Source: Numida meleagris (taxonomy: Eukaryota > Chordata > Aves > Galliformes > Numididae). From it: a stretch of 64,000 nucleotides of DNA. The notes below the pieces were generated by a model. The model ran no database searches. It had not been told where the DNA came from and saw only the letters and a list, made by a program, of their open reading frames with translations. Positions 23,501 to 37,578 of the stretch are shown piece after piece; position 1 is the first letter of the stretch, and the number at the start of each line of letters is the position of its first letter. Position numbers and translations under genes: made by a program. The stretch lies in contig NC_034411.1 of the NCBI RefSeq assembly GCF_002078875.1, forward strand, positions 50,793,695 through 50,857,694, given 5' to 3'.

Positions 23501-26500
23501 TAAAAATTAGATCTTAAGAAAAAAAACTTTCTGGATATTTTACTGTCAGAAAGGCTGCAGTGTTAACACTAATATTCAGTGATTTAATCTGATGCTCTTT
23601 TACTTTATTGTAATTCTTGTGTATTTTTCAGGCAGCTCCCCACACACACTTTGCTCCCTTTGTGCGTTTTCATGTGTTTCTCTAGCTTCTGTTTCCATAC
23701 AAGGTTAATACTTCATACCATTCTGAACCTTCTTAGATTGAATCAGTGCCTAGTGCATACCTTTTCCGCTACTTGCAAATAAAACTAACATTTCGTTTAA
23801 CATTTTAATTTCCTTCATGTTACAGAAAATATGTTTTGTTTAGCTGGTCATTATAAAAGATTTATTTAGGGTGCACAGCAGGTGATAATCATTTCTTGAA
23901 GTTTCTGGTATTCTGATTCCACACACAGCCCTTCAAATACCAGCATTACAATTAGAAACAATTCAGAATACAATTCAGGTTCAAAAGGAAAAAAAAAAAA
24001 AGCAGGAGGGTGGGAGGGAGCAATTTAATGTATAGATATTCTTTATTAAAGTCTCAGCATCCTGTAGGTGTGTGATTTTTCTATGTTTGCACAATGTTTT
24101 TAGCCATTTCTGAGAACAATGCTGTATGTTGTACAAACATGCGGTGATTGCTTATAAAAAAAAAATTGCTTTATTTCATACTTAATTTGAAATAATAAAG
24201 GACATAGCACTATTTAACTCCCAGGTAACATCATCTGAGAAAGATGGCTATTAATTTCAAAGACAGAATGTGATCAAAATAGGGGAGGAAAAGGGGGGGG
24301 GAGCATCTCGTGATGGTTCTTGAAAGAAGATGCATCCCAGTCTGTATATCTGTGGAGAAAAGTGATCTGCAAATGCTGAAATTTGCTAACAGTTTTAAAG
24401 TAGAGCTAATGTGTGGCATGCCTTGGCAAGTTCTATCTTGCCAATTTTTCTTCATCCCCTCAAGCATATGCCTTGCTTGCATAACCAGTCTGTAGCCACA
24501 TGGATTCAGTGTTCCATGCTGCACGGAGGCTGTGCAAATTTATCACTAATACTAAAAGAACATTCATATGAAGTTGTTTTGAACAGCAAATTAGATCTAA
24601 AAACTTTCAGATCCTCCTTTTTAAAATAAAAAAGATGACCTGGTGTGCGATGCGGACGCTCCGCTGTGTATTTCACACAGCTCTGCACACCCCGGTTCTG
24701 CCCATCAGGGGAGGGGAGATCTCTCCGTTGTGAGGAAAGTCCCCCTGCACAAACTACCCCTAAGTGGTCTTCAGCTCGGCCAGAATGTGGAAGGCCATAC
24801 GGCCCCATAACGTTCTGTTAATACTTTTCCAGATTGTAGTAAAAGCCTTTCTTTCCAGCAATGCTAGTATCTTGCCTGAGTAAAATTAAATTTTAGTTCC
24901 ATGAAAGAAAATGTTATCAGCCTTCCTAGCAGCTGTGAGAATTGCACTATGCTGATTAGATGTGACACATAGAAGAAAAACTGCTCGAGCAAGTACAGCT
25001 GCCTCTGGCCCCATCCTTCGCATGAGATGTAAAACTGAAGTCGGGCACCTGTAGTCAGGATGGGTTCCGTAGCAAACCAGCAGCAGAAGAGAGGAGGCCG
25101 TCCCAGCACGCAGGTGTGATTTCTGCAGGGATGTGGGCTGGCAGGTGTGGACACAGCTCTGTGCCTGCCCCGTGCATGCTGTGCGGCCGCTCCCTGGGCT
25201 CGGCCTGCGGACCGTAGGTTCCCCTGCACCTGGCAGGGCAGAACTATTCTGAAAGTCCTTTCTTACTACGTTACAAGTGACAGTAGGCTGCATAAACTGA
25301 ACAATTTTCAGACTGTTCTGTGAAGTGCCATTAGACTCTGGTTTGTTTGTGCTTTGTTTGTTATGATTTTGTTTTCTGGCTGGAAAATGCTAAGTGTCAG
25401 CATGCCGCTAGTTGTGAGATGCTCAGAAGATGTGTTCTGAAGTGCAGTTGGTAGCCTTTGCAGAATGGCGAAGGACAGCTGAAGTATGTATTTTGTAGGA
25501 AGCTATTAATCTTCCTCCAGAATACACTACACAATCAGGAATTTTTCTAAAAGTTGAGTAAAATGTGCTTACTGTATGGTCAAGAAGGAAAGGCTAGTAT
25601 GAGTTCAAAAGGCATATATAATAGCAAGGGGATTCAGTATTCTTACAGAAGATTATTCTGTCACATATTACAGCACTTGAGTATCTCGAAGATTAAAGCT
25701 TATTTTGTTACATTCAATACAGAGCATATGCGACTTACCATGAGTCTGTAGAAGTCTCTTTAGAAACGCAGTTTAGTAGTGTTGCAAAGAAAGCATCAGG
25801 CTTGTACTCGAATCTCCAAGGATATTCCTCCTTTCTCTCCCTAAACTTGAAGCCGCTGAACTGCTCCTGCCGGTGGAGGATGGGTGGATTCTGTCCCATC
25901 ATTGTTTTTTGAGCTAGGCTTAAATCTGACAGGCAATGCAAAAAAAGCACTTACTGAGCTGCAAATGATTTTTTTTTTAAATATATTATTGCAGAAACTT
26001 AACTGCATTTTAACGTTTAGCGTTTTATTACTTGGACTGTAGTGAGTAATGGTGAGTGAAGTGATCTCCTCCTGAGCTCTGGTTCTGCAGACATGGAGAT
26101 TTTTCAGACAGATTTCATACATAACTTCTGAAAAACGTAATAAAATGTTCATTTTTTGCTCATCTGACTAAAAGGAAGGCATGGAAAGAGAGAACGAATG
26201 AAGGGAGAGGGGGGCTGAAAGAAAAGAGGAGATGAACGATGCTCTCCTGTGAAGCAAAGCATAGTTAAATAGATCTACGCCTGTGCAAATTAAGTTGTGT
26301 TTATTAAAATCTAGGAAAGGAAAATGGTGCATAGAATCAAAGTGGACCCTGTTTCTTCTTCCAGCTGTGCACACGCTTGCATCCTGGTTTATTTCCATAG
26401 TCACGGTGTTGGTTGTTTCCTAGCAAGAGACCAAGTAGAGGCATGGTTGCTCTTCCCAGATCAGTCTGAAGTCCTAAAATGCTGTCTAATTCAGCACAAC

Positions 26501-28851
26501 ATGCATGCAGTACCCACCCTCCTGTCCATGAGAATAACCATGTATTTCAGATGCAGCCCAGCTTCCCATCAGTTTAGTTAAAGCAGCTTGTGCAAATTTA
26601 TCTAAACTGAGCATGTGTATAAGCGTGTGCATGTGTGAAAATGAAAAATCTTGTCTCTGCGCAGCTAATCCTCAGTGGTGGGGGACTGAGCACGATTTCT
26701 GTTCTTTTTTCTATGAAAAATAATCAGTGGTGTTTCCCTATAGGCCATTTTCCAAATGCTGGGGAAGAAAGGAAACATCATATTCCTTTCCCCACTGTCT
26801 CTTCTTTTCTAGCATATTGTTATTGCTGCTGCTAACAAGTACAAATAACAATGTTACATTATTTGGCTGCTTTGGCTTTTTAGGAAATCTACAAATGATG
26901 AATAATCACTGTTCTTCAGTATTAAAAAATAAACAACAACAAGAAAAATCCAAACCCCAAAGAAGCAAACAAAGCATTCAGCCTGGTTACCTGCTAATTG
27001 CTCTCTGTTTTTTCCACAGCCTGAAGAAGGGCCCAAGGCTAACATGGCACTTACGAGAGCTGGCTTTCAACTTGCAATATGTCTTACAAGCCTGTCTTCC
27101 TATTCTCTTTTCATTTTCTTGTCTCTTTGCTGATGCAACACAACTGTTGAGCTGGCTTCTTTGCAGGCTGTGGTGTGGGAGATACCAGTATGAGATTTTT
27201 ATTTCTTTTTTAAGGTAGACTGGTTTTTTTTTTTTTTTTTTTTAAAGTTACCAGAGTAAGGAATTAAATCTGACAGAGAACAAGTAGGATTTTATCCCTG
27301 TAATTTTGGAATATGGAATCTCTGAAAGCCAAGGCATAGCAAGAGTCTAATTTATATCAGTTCCTTCATACAGGGCAGGCTGAATGGGAAATGTGGAGCA
27401 GAGCACTAAGCAGTAAGCCCCGCTGAGTGTACATCACAGTGCTGGGTCCCACAGTGTGGGGCTGCTGCGGGCAGAAGTAAATACCTGCGCCGCTGGGCCC
27501 TGTTCATTAATACTGTAGAACAAAACGTGTAAGGGGGAAGTCAGGTGTAGAGGCAGTGATTATACTGAACTATTCGGAAAACATTTCTTTGGGACTTTGG
27601 GAAGAGTACTTAAAAAAAAATCCAGAAGGGTTACTGCCAGCAGATTTTCACTTACTAATTGCATATGCTTACAGCTTAGATAACATGGCTATTCTATTAA
27701 TTCCAAAGACAAACAACTATCCAATAGCCTGTCATTTTGCATGAAAACATAAATATTTAGTGCTCTTCTGAGTGGAATTAAGTATATAACTTCTAATATA
27801 TTACGCTTACGGGAATATATTTTCTACCAAATGCTGTTGAAAAGTGAATATGAGTGAGTTGCGATCTTCTGTTGACCTTTTCTCTCTCTGTTTCCCTTAT
27901 TTCATTAATGGTCTGTTGTATTAGTTGCTGTGTGCTGGTCACTGAAGTGCACCAGCTGGGGAGTGTGTGTGAAATGAAAATTGAGATGCTGATGTCCAGA
28001 AGCAGAACTGTGGATCATTAGCAGAACCTTCCCTCCTCTTGCACTTCTGGATGTTTGTGTAAAATGGGGATGGCGGTAAAAGGAATTTTCATCAGGCTTG
28101 ATTCACTGAAACCTTGTAACTGTCCAAGTACCGTCCATCAGGAGAAGAGACTGTGCGTGTACGCATAGAACTGGAGGACGTGGAAAACTGACTGCATCTT
28201 GCAAAACTGTATTTCATTACTTTAATACATACCAAAGCAAAAAAGCAGTGCAGGTATTAAGAGATTTAGTAACATTCATTTTTGCATCTCATTCAGACTT
28301 ATTTTAAACATAACAGCTTTTGTGAATTGGGCAATTTATTTTTCCTGTATTTACAACTGAAAGAGGACTGAATTATATGGAGTCTTTCTCATTAGTTGGA
28401 CGTACATTTTTTTTTCCTGTGTTATGCAAACAAAAAACAGTTTCTACACAAGTTTACATTAAGACCACAACACACAAACTCTGTAAAAAAGTACAGTGTT
28501 TACTTGCTGACATTTGTAAAATGCAGGAGATTTAGGGCAGCCATCCCAGTGTTTCACCCTGTGGAAGTGCAGTGTGGAGCACTGTGTGCTGAAACATGTA
28601 CACATTGCAAGCTACGGCTCATTATTAAATATGATGCTATCTATGCTGTAGAACTGTGGATCTCAATTTGCTTGCTTGTGGTTTTGAGATTTTGCTTTTT
28701 TGACACAGAAGTCTGGATAGTTTTTCAGTAAGGTAACGGGGACTTACACGGTTATTACTGAGAGAGAACAAAAGTTATAGTTCCATAAAAGCAAAGGTTT
28801 GTACATCATGTTAACTGAGATCTGTGGAAGGGAACTACATCTAGGGTATGT
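20501..28851. other. Unique noncoding DNA
   Basis: No gene or interspersed repeat was recognised over about 8.3 kb. Homopolymers occur at 21,727-21,744 (T), 23,161-23,175 (A), 23,988-24,001 (A) and 24,293-24,301 (G9). GC-richer patches are at about 21,180-21,480 (purine-rich), 24,640-24,800 and 25,000-25,260, the last two with several CpGs. Their frames reach 121-135 codons on the minus strand but show no recognisable domain. Confidence 0.45.
27224..27243 (+). repeat. T20 homopolymer
   Basis: Twenty consecutive T residues are present. No A-tailed element in the reverse orientation could be recognised beside it. Confidence 0.9.
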
Positions 28852-28857
28852 AGTATA

Positions 28858-28905
<48 letters not shown>
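28852..28905. repeat. (TA)n microsatellite
   Basis: An almost pure alternating TA tract of about 54 bases is broken only by a GTGT interruption near 28,863. The frames reading Tyr-Ile repeats across it are artefacts. It is likely length-variable and cruciform-prone. Confidence 0.95.
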
Positions 28906-28906
<1 letters not shown>

Positions 28907-31900
28907 CTATTTTACCAAGAATATAATGTTCTCTGTTCTTTGTGTTTTGACCGATGTCAGAATTTGCATTGAAACATGGATGCAACAAGGCAAGGGAGCA
29001 AAATGTAATTGGGCCAAAGTTATGGGAGCTAATTCCCATAACCGAGACTCAAAAAGTCTTTGTTTGTGATTTTAGTGTCAGCTGCCTCTTGTGAAGGCAA
29101 GTAAATTATGTGCCCAGTACAACAGAGATGATTTTCCACTGAAAGGTAGTTTGTAAGATCCAAAGCCAAATTCTATGTAAATGTTTCACCTTTGCAGTCG
29201 TCATCCTTCTCTGCCTAAAATAACTTCCAACTCTTGTATTGCTTTGAACAGTAGCTTCTGTTAAAGAATTGCATTAAGAAATTATTTTTATATGCATATA
29301 TATATAGATACACAGCTGCTAATGCTGTGGAGGTGAGAAGACAACTGCCTGATAGCTCTGAGCTGTGGTGGCTGGCTTTGAATTAACACTGTTTCAGTGG
29401 TAGAAGTTGCCATGTAGTTTACTCCTGTTTTGAAGAGTTTGTCTTCATTATTATCGCAAGAAGTCTGACCACATTGTCCAGTAGTTATTAGACCAATTTA
29501 AAATGGGATTAGGTTAGGCTCATTGTCTTCATATTCAGCAAGACTCCTCGAAGAAATGCAACGCAAGAAAAATCCAGAGCAAGCTGTCCTTTCCTGCTAC
29601 TTAACATGAACTATCAACCTGAAAAGTTATTGTAGTTACTCTTGGTAAAAGTATAGCATGGGGGAGGAGGGAGTCAAGATGAAAGAAAAAATGATCTCTG
29701 TTAACTTTATAATGGCTTGCTCTCTAGTCCAGCCTATCTCAACTGACAGAATGATAAAACTTTTTGTTTTCTTATAAGGTGATGTTAATGGCTTTGATTT
29801 GTCTGAATGTACTTTTTCTCCAAGATTTAAAAAAAAAAAAAAGTATATTGAAAACGAATGAAATATTGGTAGCCATTCCAAAATTTTTGCTAATACCTTA
29901 AGAGTTATTTACCTCACCTTACAAATAATGCTGACTACATGTTTTCAGAATTAGTTATATAAACAAAGTAAATTGTATTCTGCATTTAGTCAGTGCATGT
30001 TTCACCTAGATATTCCACACATTCCTTCTCTAGTAAGGTAAGTGCAAATTAGAGAATGTAACAAGTTAAAATAATTATTCACTCCTTCTCTTAAGGCAAG
30101 GGGTAAGAAAATGTTATTTTATCTCAAATACTAAAGTGACTTAACCTTTCAAAGTGGAATTTGGAAAGCCTGGCTTTTCAGTAAGAGGCTTCCTGTACAC
30201 AGACTCTGTGTCCAACAGTGTCTTTTAGAACAGTGTAATCTTCACCCCCTCACCTCCCAATACTTTTTGGCATGTGTTTTGGGCACCCTTAGCTTGTAAT
30301 AGCAACACCGAAGTGTCGTAGCATCGGTTTGGGTGTTTGCAGTTTGTTGCTCTGGCCCATCTTAGTAACAAAATAAGTGACAGGAGCAGGAACTGTGCAG
30401 CACTGGGAAGCCTCTGATTCCCACCAGACATCTTCACAGGAACAGGTGCTCTGCTTGTGAAAGATGCATTTTTCTGAGGGAAGGATATCTACTGCTTTAG
30501 GATTCCCGTTTGCATTCTGAGACTAAATGTGCATGTGCAAAAATCGTACGCTGAGGTGCCGTTTCAGAAACACTTGGAAATTCCAGATACCTTCTGAAGC
30601 GAGGTAGCATACTGAAAGTAAATGAGAGTTCTTTCTATATAACATCCAGTTAAGCTGAAGATGTCTGCTGCAGGATGTTGCAGATGCTGAGAAAAGTGTA
30701 TGGGTTCAAAATAAGTATTGGACAAATTGGTGGAAGAAAACTTTCATCAAATATTACTTAGTACAAAGGTGTGACCTCTGGTTCAGAAAGCCTTGAGTTA
30801 AAAATCACTGAAGATAGGAAATATATCTTAAATGGATGAATACAGGCAAATAAACCTTGCTTCAAGCTTGGTGGGTGGCTGAAGTTGTGAGTGAACCCAT
30901 ATGCATGCAAAGAAAGCCAGAAAAATGTATTTCCTCAGCAGTATCTGCAGAGGAACAAAACAAACATGACCCCTGGTTTAGGTTGCTGTGCCCAGTATTG
31001 CGGATTACTTGGTTGATCTGAAGAGAAGAGGGGCTCTGTTAATTAAGTTTGCTCAGGTTGCGCGTGCTCTCCCGCTCTGCCTGAAACTCCCAAGTAGTGA
31101 TTTCTTGGTGCTAACTCATACCACCCTGCAGAGATCTCTGAAGGATCTGGACTGTCTTTTCTCAGGCTGAGGAGTAGTTCCTTCAGTGAAATGTCAGTAT
31201 CATTCTGAAATTCTGGATTACTCATCTGTTACAGCCAGTGTCCACCTACCCTCTCTGCTATTTTTACAAAGAAGCCAATGGTCTTCATCATGTCTATATA
31301 ATTTTGGCCAAAAAGGAGAGCAGAGATCAGGGCCTCATGGGGAACCGTTATTTACTTTGTAGGACAAAGTAAATTCTAGGACATGAGCTAAGTTTTTTCC
31401 CTGAGGCAGTGTCACAACTCCTTCTGAGTCCCAGGGGTTTCTGTGTTCATGTTTTCTTCCAAGGGTCCGAGGCTTCCTTTTATGTCTTCCATGTTTTGTA
31501 ACCAAGACAAAAAATATATGTCTACTTTATCAGGAGGACTGCTGCAGCTTTCTGGATCTGTGACTAAAATATCTTAGTGCCTGGTGTTCTGAACTCAGAG
31601 GCTGTCACTAGTTAAATGATGTGCTGAGGATTGGGTCAGTTACAAAAGGAGTGTGATGACCCAAGCATGTTTCACCATACCTCAGACAATGCCAGCAGAT
31701 TTTCTCTTTAAAGTTGTAGAGATGTTACCCAGAATTTTTTTCATATGTTTACCAGGCTCTACACGCTGTTGGAGCCTCAGTGATTGATGCCAGTTTTGGG
31801 AGAGCAGAGCTTCCATCTCCCATGGACTCTGGAACCTTCCATTAGGTTAATGATATTTGGTGAGAACCACAACTTGGAGCTTACACAAGAGCTGTTTACT

Positions 31901-34900
31901 CACAGCCATTCTGTTTCTGAGCCGTGTTACATACTGTCACAAACCATCCTGTTACCTCTCTCCTAGGAGTCCCTTAGAAAAAAAAAAAAAATTACTGGAT
32001 GAGGAATTGAGGAGCACCCGCCATTGATGTTGTAGCAGTATGCGGAGCACGTGGAGGGGGTCATGTTTGTCTTCCTCCTCTGCAGATACTGCTGAGAAAA
32101 TTCTTGGGCTGTCTGTGCTTGCATATGGTTTCACTCACAATGAGAATGTACACATAGACAGTATGTATACAAGAAAAGTTACCTGTAACTGTAAAATATG
32201 CAGTTAAGAACAATTAGTCAAGAATTTTATGCTTGAGCATTTTCAAACAAAAGCCATGTTTATGAAAGGTTGTGGGGAACCTAATGAAGGATATTTCATT
32301 CTCATGGAATAAGCTAGCCTTGTTACAGGTTTCTTGATTCAGAAATTGGTCCCAGTGCGCTACGGAGCATGTAGAGCTCTGTTTGTAAATCTCTGGATGC
32401 ATGGTGAAAGATGAGAACTTCAGTAGGTTGTTGAATTGCTAAGCTGAAGCTTCTTTGGCTTTCTTTCTGTCCATTTGGGTGCCTGGTTTTTGTACAGTAC
32501 TAAGACAATCACAGTTTTCCAGTTTCTAAAGAATAGACAACTTTCTCCAGTGATCATGAATTCTCACTGTTGTCCAGATCTACTACAATGGGTTTCTTTT
32601 CAGAAAAACGCTCTTAGGGAATCTGTGTAGTCCATATATTTTTCTTGCATACAGCAGATTGCTGTGATCAGCAAGTACATGGTTTATTTGTGTTCTGGAG
32701 ATTTTTCCCCCCTCGTGAACACTGGTAATGACATTAGTTCAAATGGGAGGGAGGAATGAAATAACCAGGACTAGCTGCAGTTCATCTCGAAGTTAGTCTC
32801 TTAAAATGTAAGAGTCCAAGGTTGTAGTCTCCTAGCCTATCTACTTCTTTTCTGTGGAAAATTCATTACTGAAGAACTTTGAAATGCTTAAACTGCATTA
32901 TAAATAACGTATTTCAATATTGTTCTCGTGCATCTTCTTTACCAGTGCCTTCATGGCATGTAGATTTTCAGTGTTCTGTATGATGAAGCAAGTATCTTGC
33001 CTATTTTTTTTTCCTTCAAGAATTGTTGCCTGGTAGTTTCTAGTTCCTCCACTAGAAGAAGCACAATGCCTTTCAAACATTTTTCTTCTGATAAGGGTTG
33101 CATTTGGAGGACTGCATTAACTGGCTTAGTCTTCTGTTTCAATCTTGCTTTATCAAGTTGATGATATTGGGACTGACGCTTTGCTAATGACAATTTCATT
33201 TAGTAGTAAAAGGAAGGGGATGGAAGGCAGTACTCATCTAATCATGCAGGCGTTCGTCAGGGTTGGCTCCTTTCACGTGTTCTCTATTTTCCTAAGTTTT
33301 AAGAGGATTGGACCAGTATGTCAAATATTTATACATGTATACCTTATTTTCTCTTTCGAGTGTTCATTCCACAGCACGGAAGGAGATGTGAATAATTCCT
33401 AGGAGGCAATAGAGTCTTTCTTAGAACTTCTGTTTAAAGGGAATTCTTTTTTTCAGAGCTTTGTGATTTTGTGTTAAATGTTGCTATTGGATTTTGGAAG
33501 ATCTAGTTGCCAGCAAAGGAATTTTCTTGCTTTTCTAGAGTTTTGGAACGCTAATTTTCAAGGAATGTGGAGTCACTTTCTGTTTAACAGGCACTGAGGA
33601 CAAGATGGCATTTGTTTCTTTGTTGGTTGTTTTTTATTGTTGAGTTTTTTTATGCTTTGTATCTTGTAATGGTCTTGTTGGCAGTTACAGATAGTCATAC
33701 ATACAAAGAATTAGTGTTTTCATTTGAAAAGGTTGTAAGCCAATACAGTCTATGTAATAGGTGTCTGATTTTTCTAGTATAAACACTCCATTTGCTTTCT
33801 GTGAGCTGTAGCTCGTGATTTTTAGTTGTTGTTACTGACTTGCTTCAGTACAAGACTGAAAAAAAAGCCTCTTCTGTCCTATTTAAAAGTCACATCTGCT
33901 GCTTACAAGTTACTATATCTGAGTTTATTCTTGTCCATATTAAAGGACAGATGTGGTATAGGTGTTTTTTCAAAAGATGGTGGACATTCTTTTGTGATCT
34001 TTCCCCTACATCAGAGTACGAGATTTTTTTTTTTTTTTACCCTTCATATTTTTCTGTTCCTGAAGCTTTACTGTTTTTTTGTTTTGTTTTTCCCTAGCCC
34101 TCAACACTGGCCATTAGTTCAGATAGTCTCAGAGAGCCTGCAGAGACATGTAAAGTGATAGATCATCGTTCTTGCAGGGCCTCCCACAGCTGCTGGGGGT
34201 AAAGCAAGTAGAGTGGATGGGATTGGACAGTGTGCCTGTAAGGGCTGGCCATCAATGAGCAGCATTCTAAGCAAGACAAGGATGAGATATTTAATTTGGG
34301 TTTTTCAAGCAATTCAGAAGGTCGAGGTAACCCTTAGGTTTCTCTAAGGAATTTCAGCTTTGTTAGGTGATTTAAAAAGTGCGCAGTGGTGGCTAGTTTT
34401 ACCTCATGTTGGCCATCCTGAATGGAGCACGCAGCTGGCCCTTGCTAGCCACCTTCCCAGACTGCAGTAGGGCTGGGTCAGCATTCCCAGAGGAAACCTG
34501 CAATATTGTCTCTTCCAGTCTGCGTGCCCAAAAGCGTTCTAACAAGGAGCTCTTGTACTCTTTAGCCACTGCAGCCTATTTCTCCCCGCACAGATGACCT
34601 AGAGGAAGCTAGATAATACCTACGGATCCCGTCAGGGGACAGGTTCCCATTTTCTGGTGAGCGTGGCAGCAGGCCTGGCTGCCGGCAGTGTCCCAGATGG
34701 GCTGAGGCAGAGGTGCAGAAGCCTGCCTCCTCTGGGAGACCTCGGCTGCCTGCTCCCTGCACCTCTTGGCTTGGGAAGCTGCTTAAGGGTTTTCATTTCA
34801 GGGCAGAGGGGAACAGATGAGGATAGAACGGGGACTGGATTTTTCTTTCTTCGATAATTTGAAAACAAAAACAGCAGCAAAAAAAAAAACAAAAAAAAAA

Positions 34901-35779
34901 ACCTTCAGCCTCAGCATTCCAGTGCTTGTAGGGGGGCATTTTTTTAGCTCTTGTAAAATGGAGGGGGAGGGATGTGAAAATAATCATCTAAGTACCTATT
35001 TACAGGTTCAGGAGCTGTATAAAAGAGAATCTGAAGGCATTTCCAAAAAGCTCCGGGTTTTGTAAAGCTTTTCATTTTCCTTGTTTTGAGCCTGAACTTG
35101 GGATTTTTGAGTGCTTTCACTTGGTGGTAAAATTGACTCTAGTTTTGGCAGAAGGCAAGAAACATGATTATTTTGGGCATTTCTCAAGAATCTTTCTTTC
35201 CGTTATTTCTAATACAAGTCTTTAGAGCCACCCCTGTGCCTTGCCCGAGCTCACAGAAAAGTTCATTTCAAATGGTGGGAAAACAGCCCTAGTACAGCTA
35301 GAAGTAACAACTGCATTCGATTACTGCAGCGAGGTATATGTGCAGTCCTTAACCAGTTTGCCTTTTCTCCTTTTTAAAGCAGAGGAGGTATTCTTTTCTT
35401 TAATTCCTTTGTGGGAAAATGTGCATTAAGTGTGATTAATACGGCCAAAGGTTTTGGGTCAGTCCCGACAATTTGTAAATGTGGGCTTTGTTTTCTGTGG
35501 GGTGGGGGTTGTTTATATTATCCTTTTCCACAGTAGTAACTGGAACCAGTCTAAGTAACAAATTCAAGTGGAGCTTTGAATATATTTTTTTTTCATGTAA
35601 TTGTCATGTGGTTTCTGTGGCGTTAGATGCTGTCACCCAATAAATATATCCCTTCCCTTTCTACTCACTCTGTATTGAATGTTAAGTAATTATGGCAGAA
35701 TTTGGATGTTGTAGTTTTAAGATTTTTTTTTCTGCTTCAGAGGTAGAGACAAAATCTTCAAACCCAGGTCAAATGTAGA
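28906..35779. other. Unique noncoding DNA
   Basis: No gene or interspersed repeat was recognised over about 6.9 kb. T or A runs occur at 29,827-29,842, 31,979-31,991 and 34,025-34,040, and an A-rich block lies at 34,865-34,903. A GC-richer patch at about 34,400-34,800 is open on both strands without a known domain. The palindrome at 31,351 is listed separately. Confidence 0.45.
31351..31373. repeat. Perfect 10-bp palindrome with inverted ACAAAG cores
   Basis: The arms TTTACTTTGT (31,351-31,360) and ACAAAGTAAA (31,364-31,373) are exact reverse complements around a 3-base spacer. Each arm carries the core shared by SOX and TCF/LEF sites (CTTTGT/ACAAAG), in opposite orientations. This is sequence similarity only; occupancy is unknown. 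Confidence 0.55.
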
Positions 35780-35915
35780 TACGTGGTGGCCTGATTTTTA
35801 GAGAAGTGAAATTAATTGAAAATGTGAGTGCTGATCATTTCTGAAAATTAGGCCAATTATTTCGGTGACTACATATAAGCGTAGGTATCTAATAGCAGGC
35901 AGTGCAGTTTGAATG
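35780..35915 (+). repeat. Old amniote interspersed repeat, decayed copy
   Basis: The core is an imperfect hairpin: GGCCTGATTTTTAGAGAAG (35,788-35,806) facing TTTCTGAAAATTAGGCC (35,838-35,854). It is followed by ATTATTTCGGTGACTACAT and GGTATCTAA. From memory this order (GGCCTGATTTTCAGA...TCTGAAAATCAGGCC...TTTAGGTGCCTAA) matches a repeat scattered through turtle, crocodilian and bird genomes; I cannot name the family with certainty. The copy is heavily mutated. It lies about 270 bases before the CpG island. Confidence 0.5.
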
Positions 35916-36963
35916 TCGGTAACGTTAGCTCTTGTATCTGGGAATCAATGCCGTGCTTGTCTATCGTGATCTCAAGTGCCAAACATCAGTGAAATTAATT
36001 TGTTACGGTGCACACGCAAGAAAACGTTTGGACACTTTAATCTCCCGTAGCTGTTTAGTTTTAAAGTTTTATCTGACACGTTTAGTATCAGAACAAAGAG
36101 CAACAAACATTACTTTCATCTCCCACCTTTGCCTGTTAGAGTCAATTAATACTTCATTTACTGAACTTAGCAGAAGCCTTCGCGTGTGCGCGTTATCTGG
36201 CCTTCGTTCTTCTCGTCCTCGTCGGAACGGCGCTGCTTCCCCCTCTTTAGTGGGTGTTTATGAGGGGGGACCGGAGGGCGGCTCCGGCTTCTGACGCCCC
36301 ACCTGACCCCGCACGGCGCCGTGGCAGCGCTGCGGGCCCGAGCAGGACGCAGCGGCGACGCCTCCCCGCGCGGGCCCCCGGCCTCCCCGCCCGCCCGCTC
36401 GCTCGCTCCCCCTTCGCCTCTTTCCGCGCTGGCCCGCGCGTCAGCCCGGAGTTAATCACTCGGCAGCACGAGGATTTATCTATTTTTACGGGTTGCCAGG
36501 GCCGAGCTCCGCGCAGGGGCTCGGGAACTGGGAGGGAGAGAGGACGGTCCCCGCCCGCCGCGCTCATCCCGTCCCAGCGCTATCTCGCTGGAGATCTGCC
36601 GGCTGCGCGGCCGGAATGCCTGGCGTTAACCGTTTGCCTCTCAGCGCGGCGAGCGGCGGGGACGTTTTTCGAGGGGAAAACCGAAGAGCGAGACGACTTG
36701 GTGAAGCAGGGTCTTTCCCCTGCCTTGGCAGGACTAAAAGGGACTTTTGGCGAAGGGGCCGCGCGCTACAAAGGCCGCATTTAAACGACGACCGCCGCAG
36801 CGCGGACACCGATTGCGACACGGCGGGCAGCGCCAGCCCGGGCCTTCCCGGCAGCCCCCGCGCCGCCCCTCCCCTCCCCCGCGCCTCCCGAGGCTCCGCT
36901 GCGGCGCGGCCTCTCCTCCCCCCGCCGCTGCGCTCCCCTCCCCCGCACGTAGGCGCTTGGGAA

Positions 36964-36976
36964 GGGGGGGGGGGGG
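36964..36976 (+). repeat. G13 homopolymer
   Basis: Thirteen consecutive G residues inside the CpG island are followed by A6. Together with G8 just before the gap (37,571-37,578) it is a likely source of sequencing error and of quadruplex formation. Confidence 0.9.
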
Positions 36977-37578
36977 AAAAAACCCTCTCCTCTCCCGGCC
37001 TGACTAGAAAATCAGCCTTGTTTCCTCAGAAACCGCAGCTGCTGCGAGCAGCGAACACGTCAGGCGGCCCTCGGGCACGCACAGATGTGCCTTTGTGCAG
37101 CCGGCCGAGGGCTGCGCGCCCGGGGCGCCCGCCCGCCCCTCGCAGCGCTGCGCCGAGCAGTTGCCGGGCCGTTCCCCGCCCTGCGCGGCCCTCCCGGGGA
37201 CTGCGGGACGGCGGAACTCGGGGGCGGCCCAGCGCCGGCAACTTGGAAACTTGAGCGGGGGCGGCGGCCGGGGCTGCCCGGTGCTCGAACACTGCGTGCG
37301 CTCCGAGGGGACGGCGGGGCGGGCCCGGGGGCACCGCTCCCCTCGGGGGGCTCCCGCCGACCTCGGGAAAGCTTCAAATAAAGCGCTGCGTTAACACTGA
37401 GGCCCCCGCCGCCTCTAACCCCACCCTCACCGCTTTTCCCTCATGCCCTCGGCCCTTTCCCCGCGCTCCCGCTCCCGCCTTTAACACGACTTTCAGGCTG
37501 GATGCGTTGCGACTCGCTCTGCGTAATTAAAACGAGCGGCTGATGGCTGCGCGGGGATGGAAAGCAGGCCGGGGGGGG

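Noticed and set aside
36493..37254. 253-codon plus-strand open frame in the CpG island
   Set aside because: GC-rich DNA rarely contains stop codons; the Pro/Arg/Ala/Gly text has no domain, and competing frames are open on both strands.
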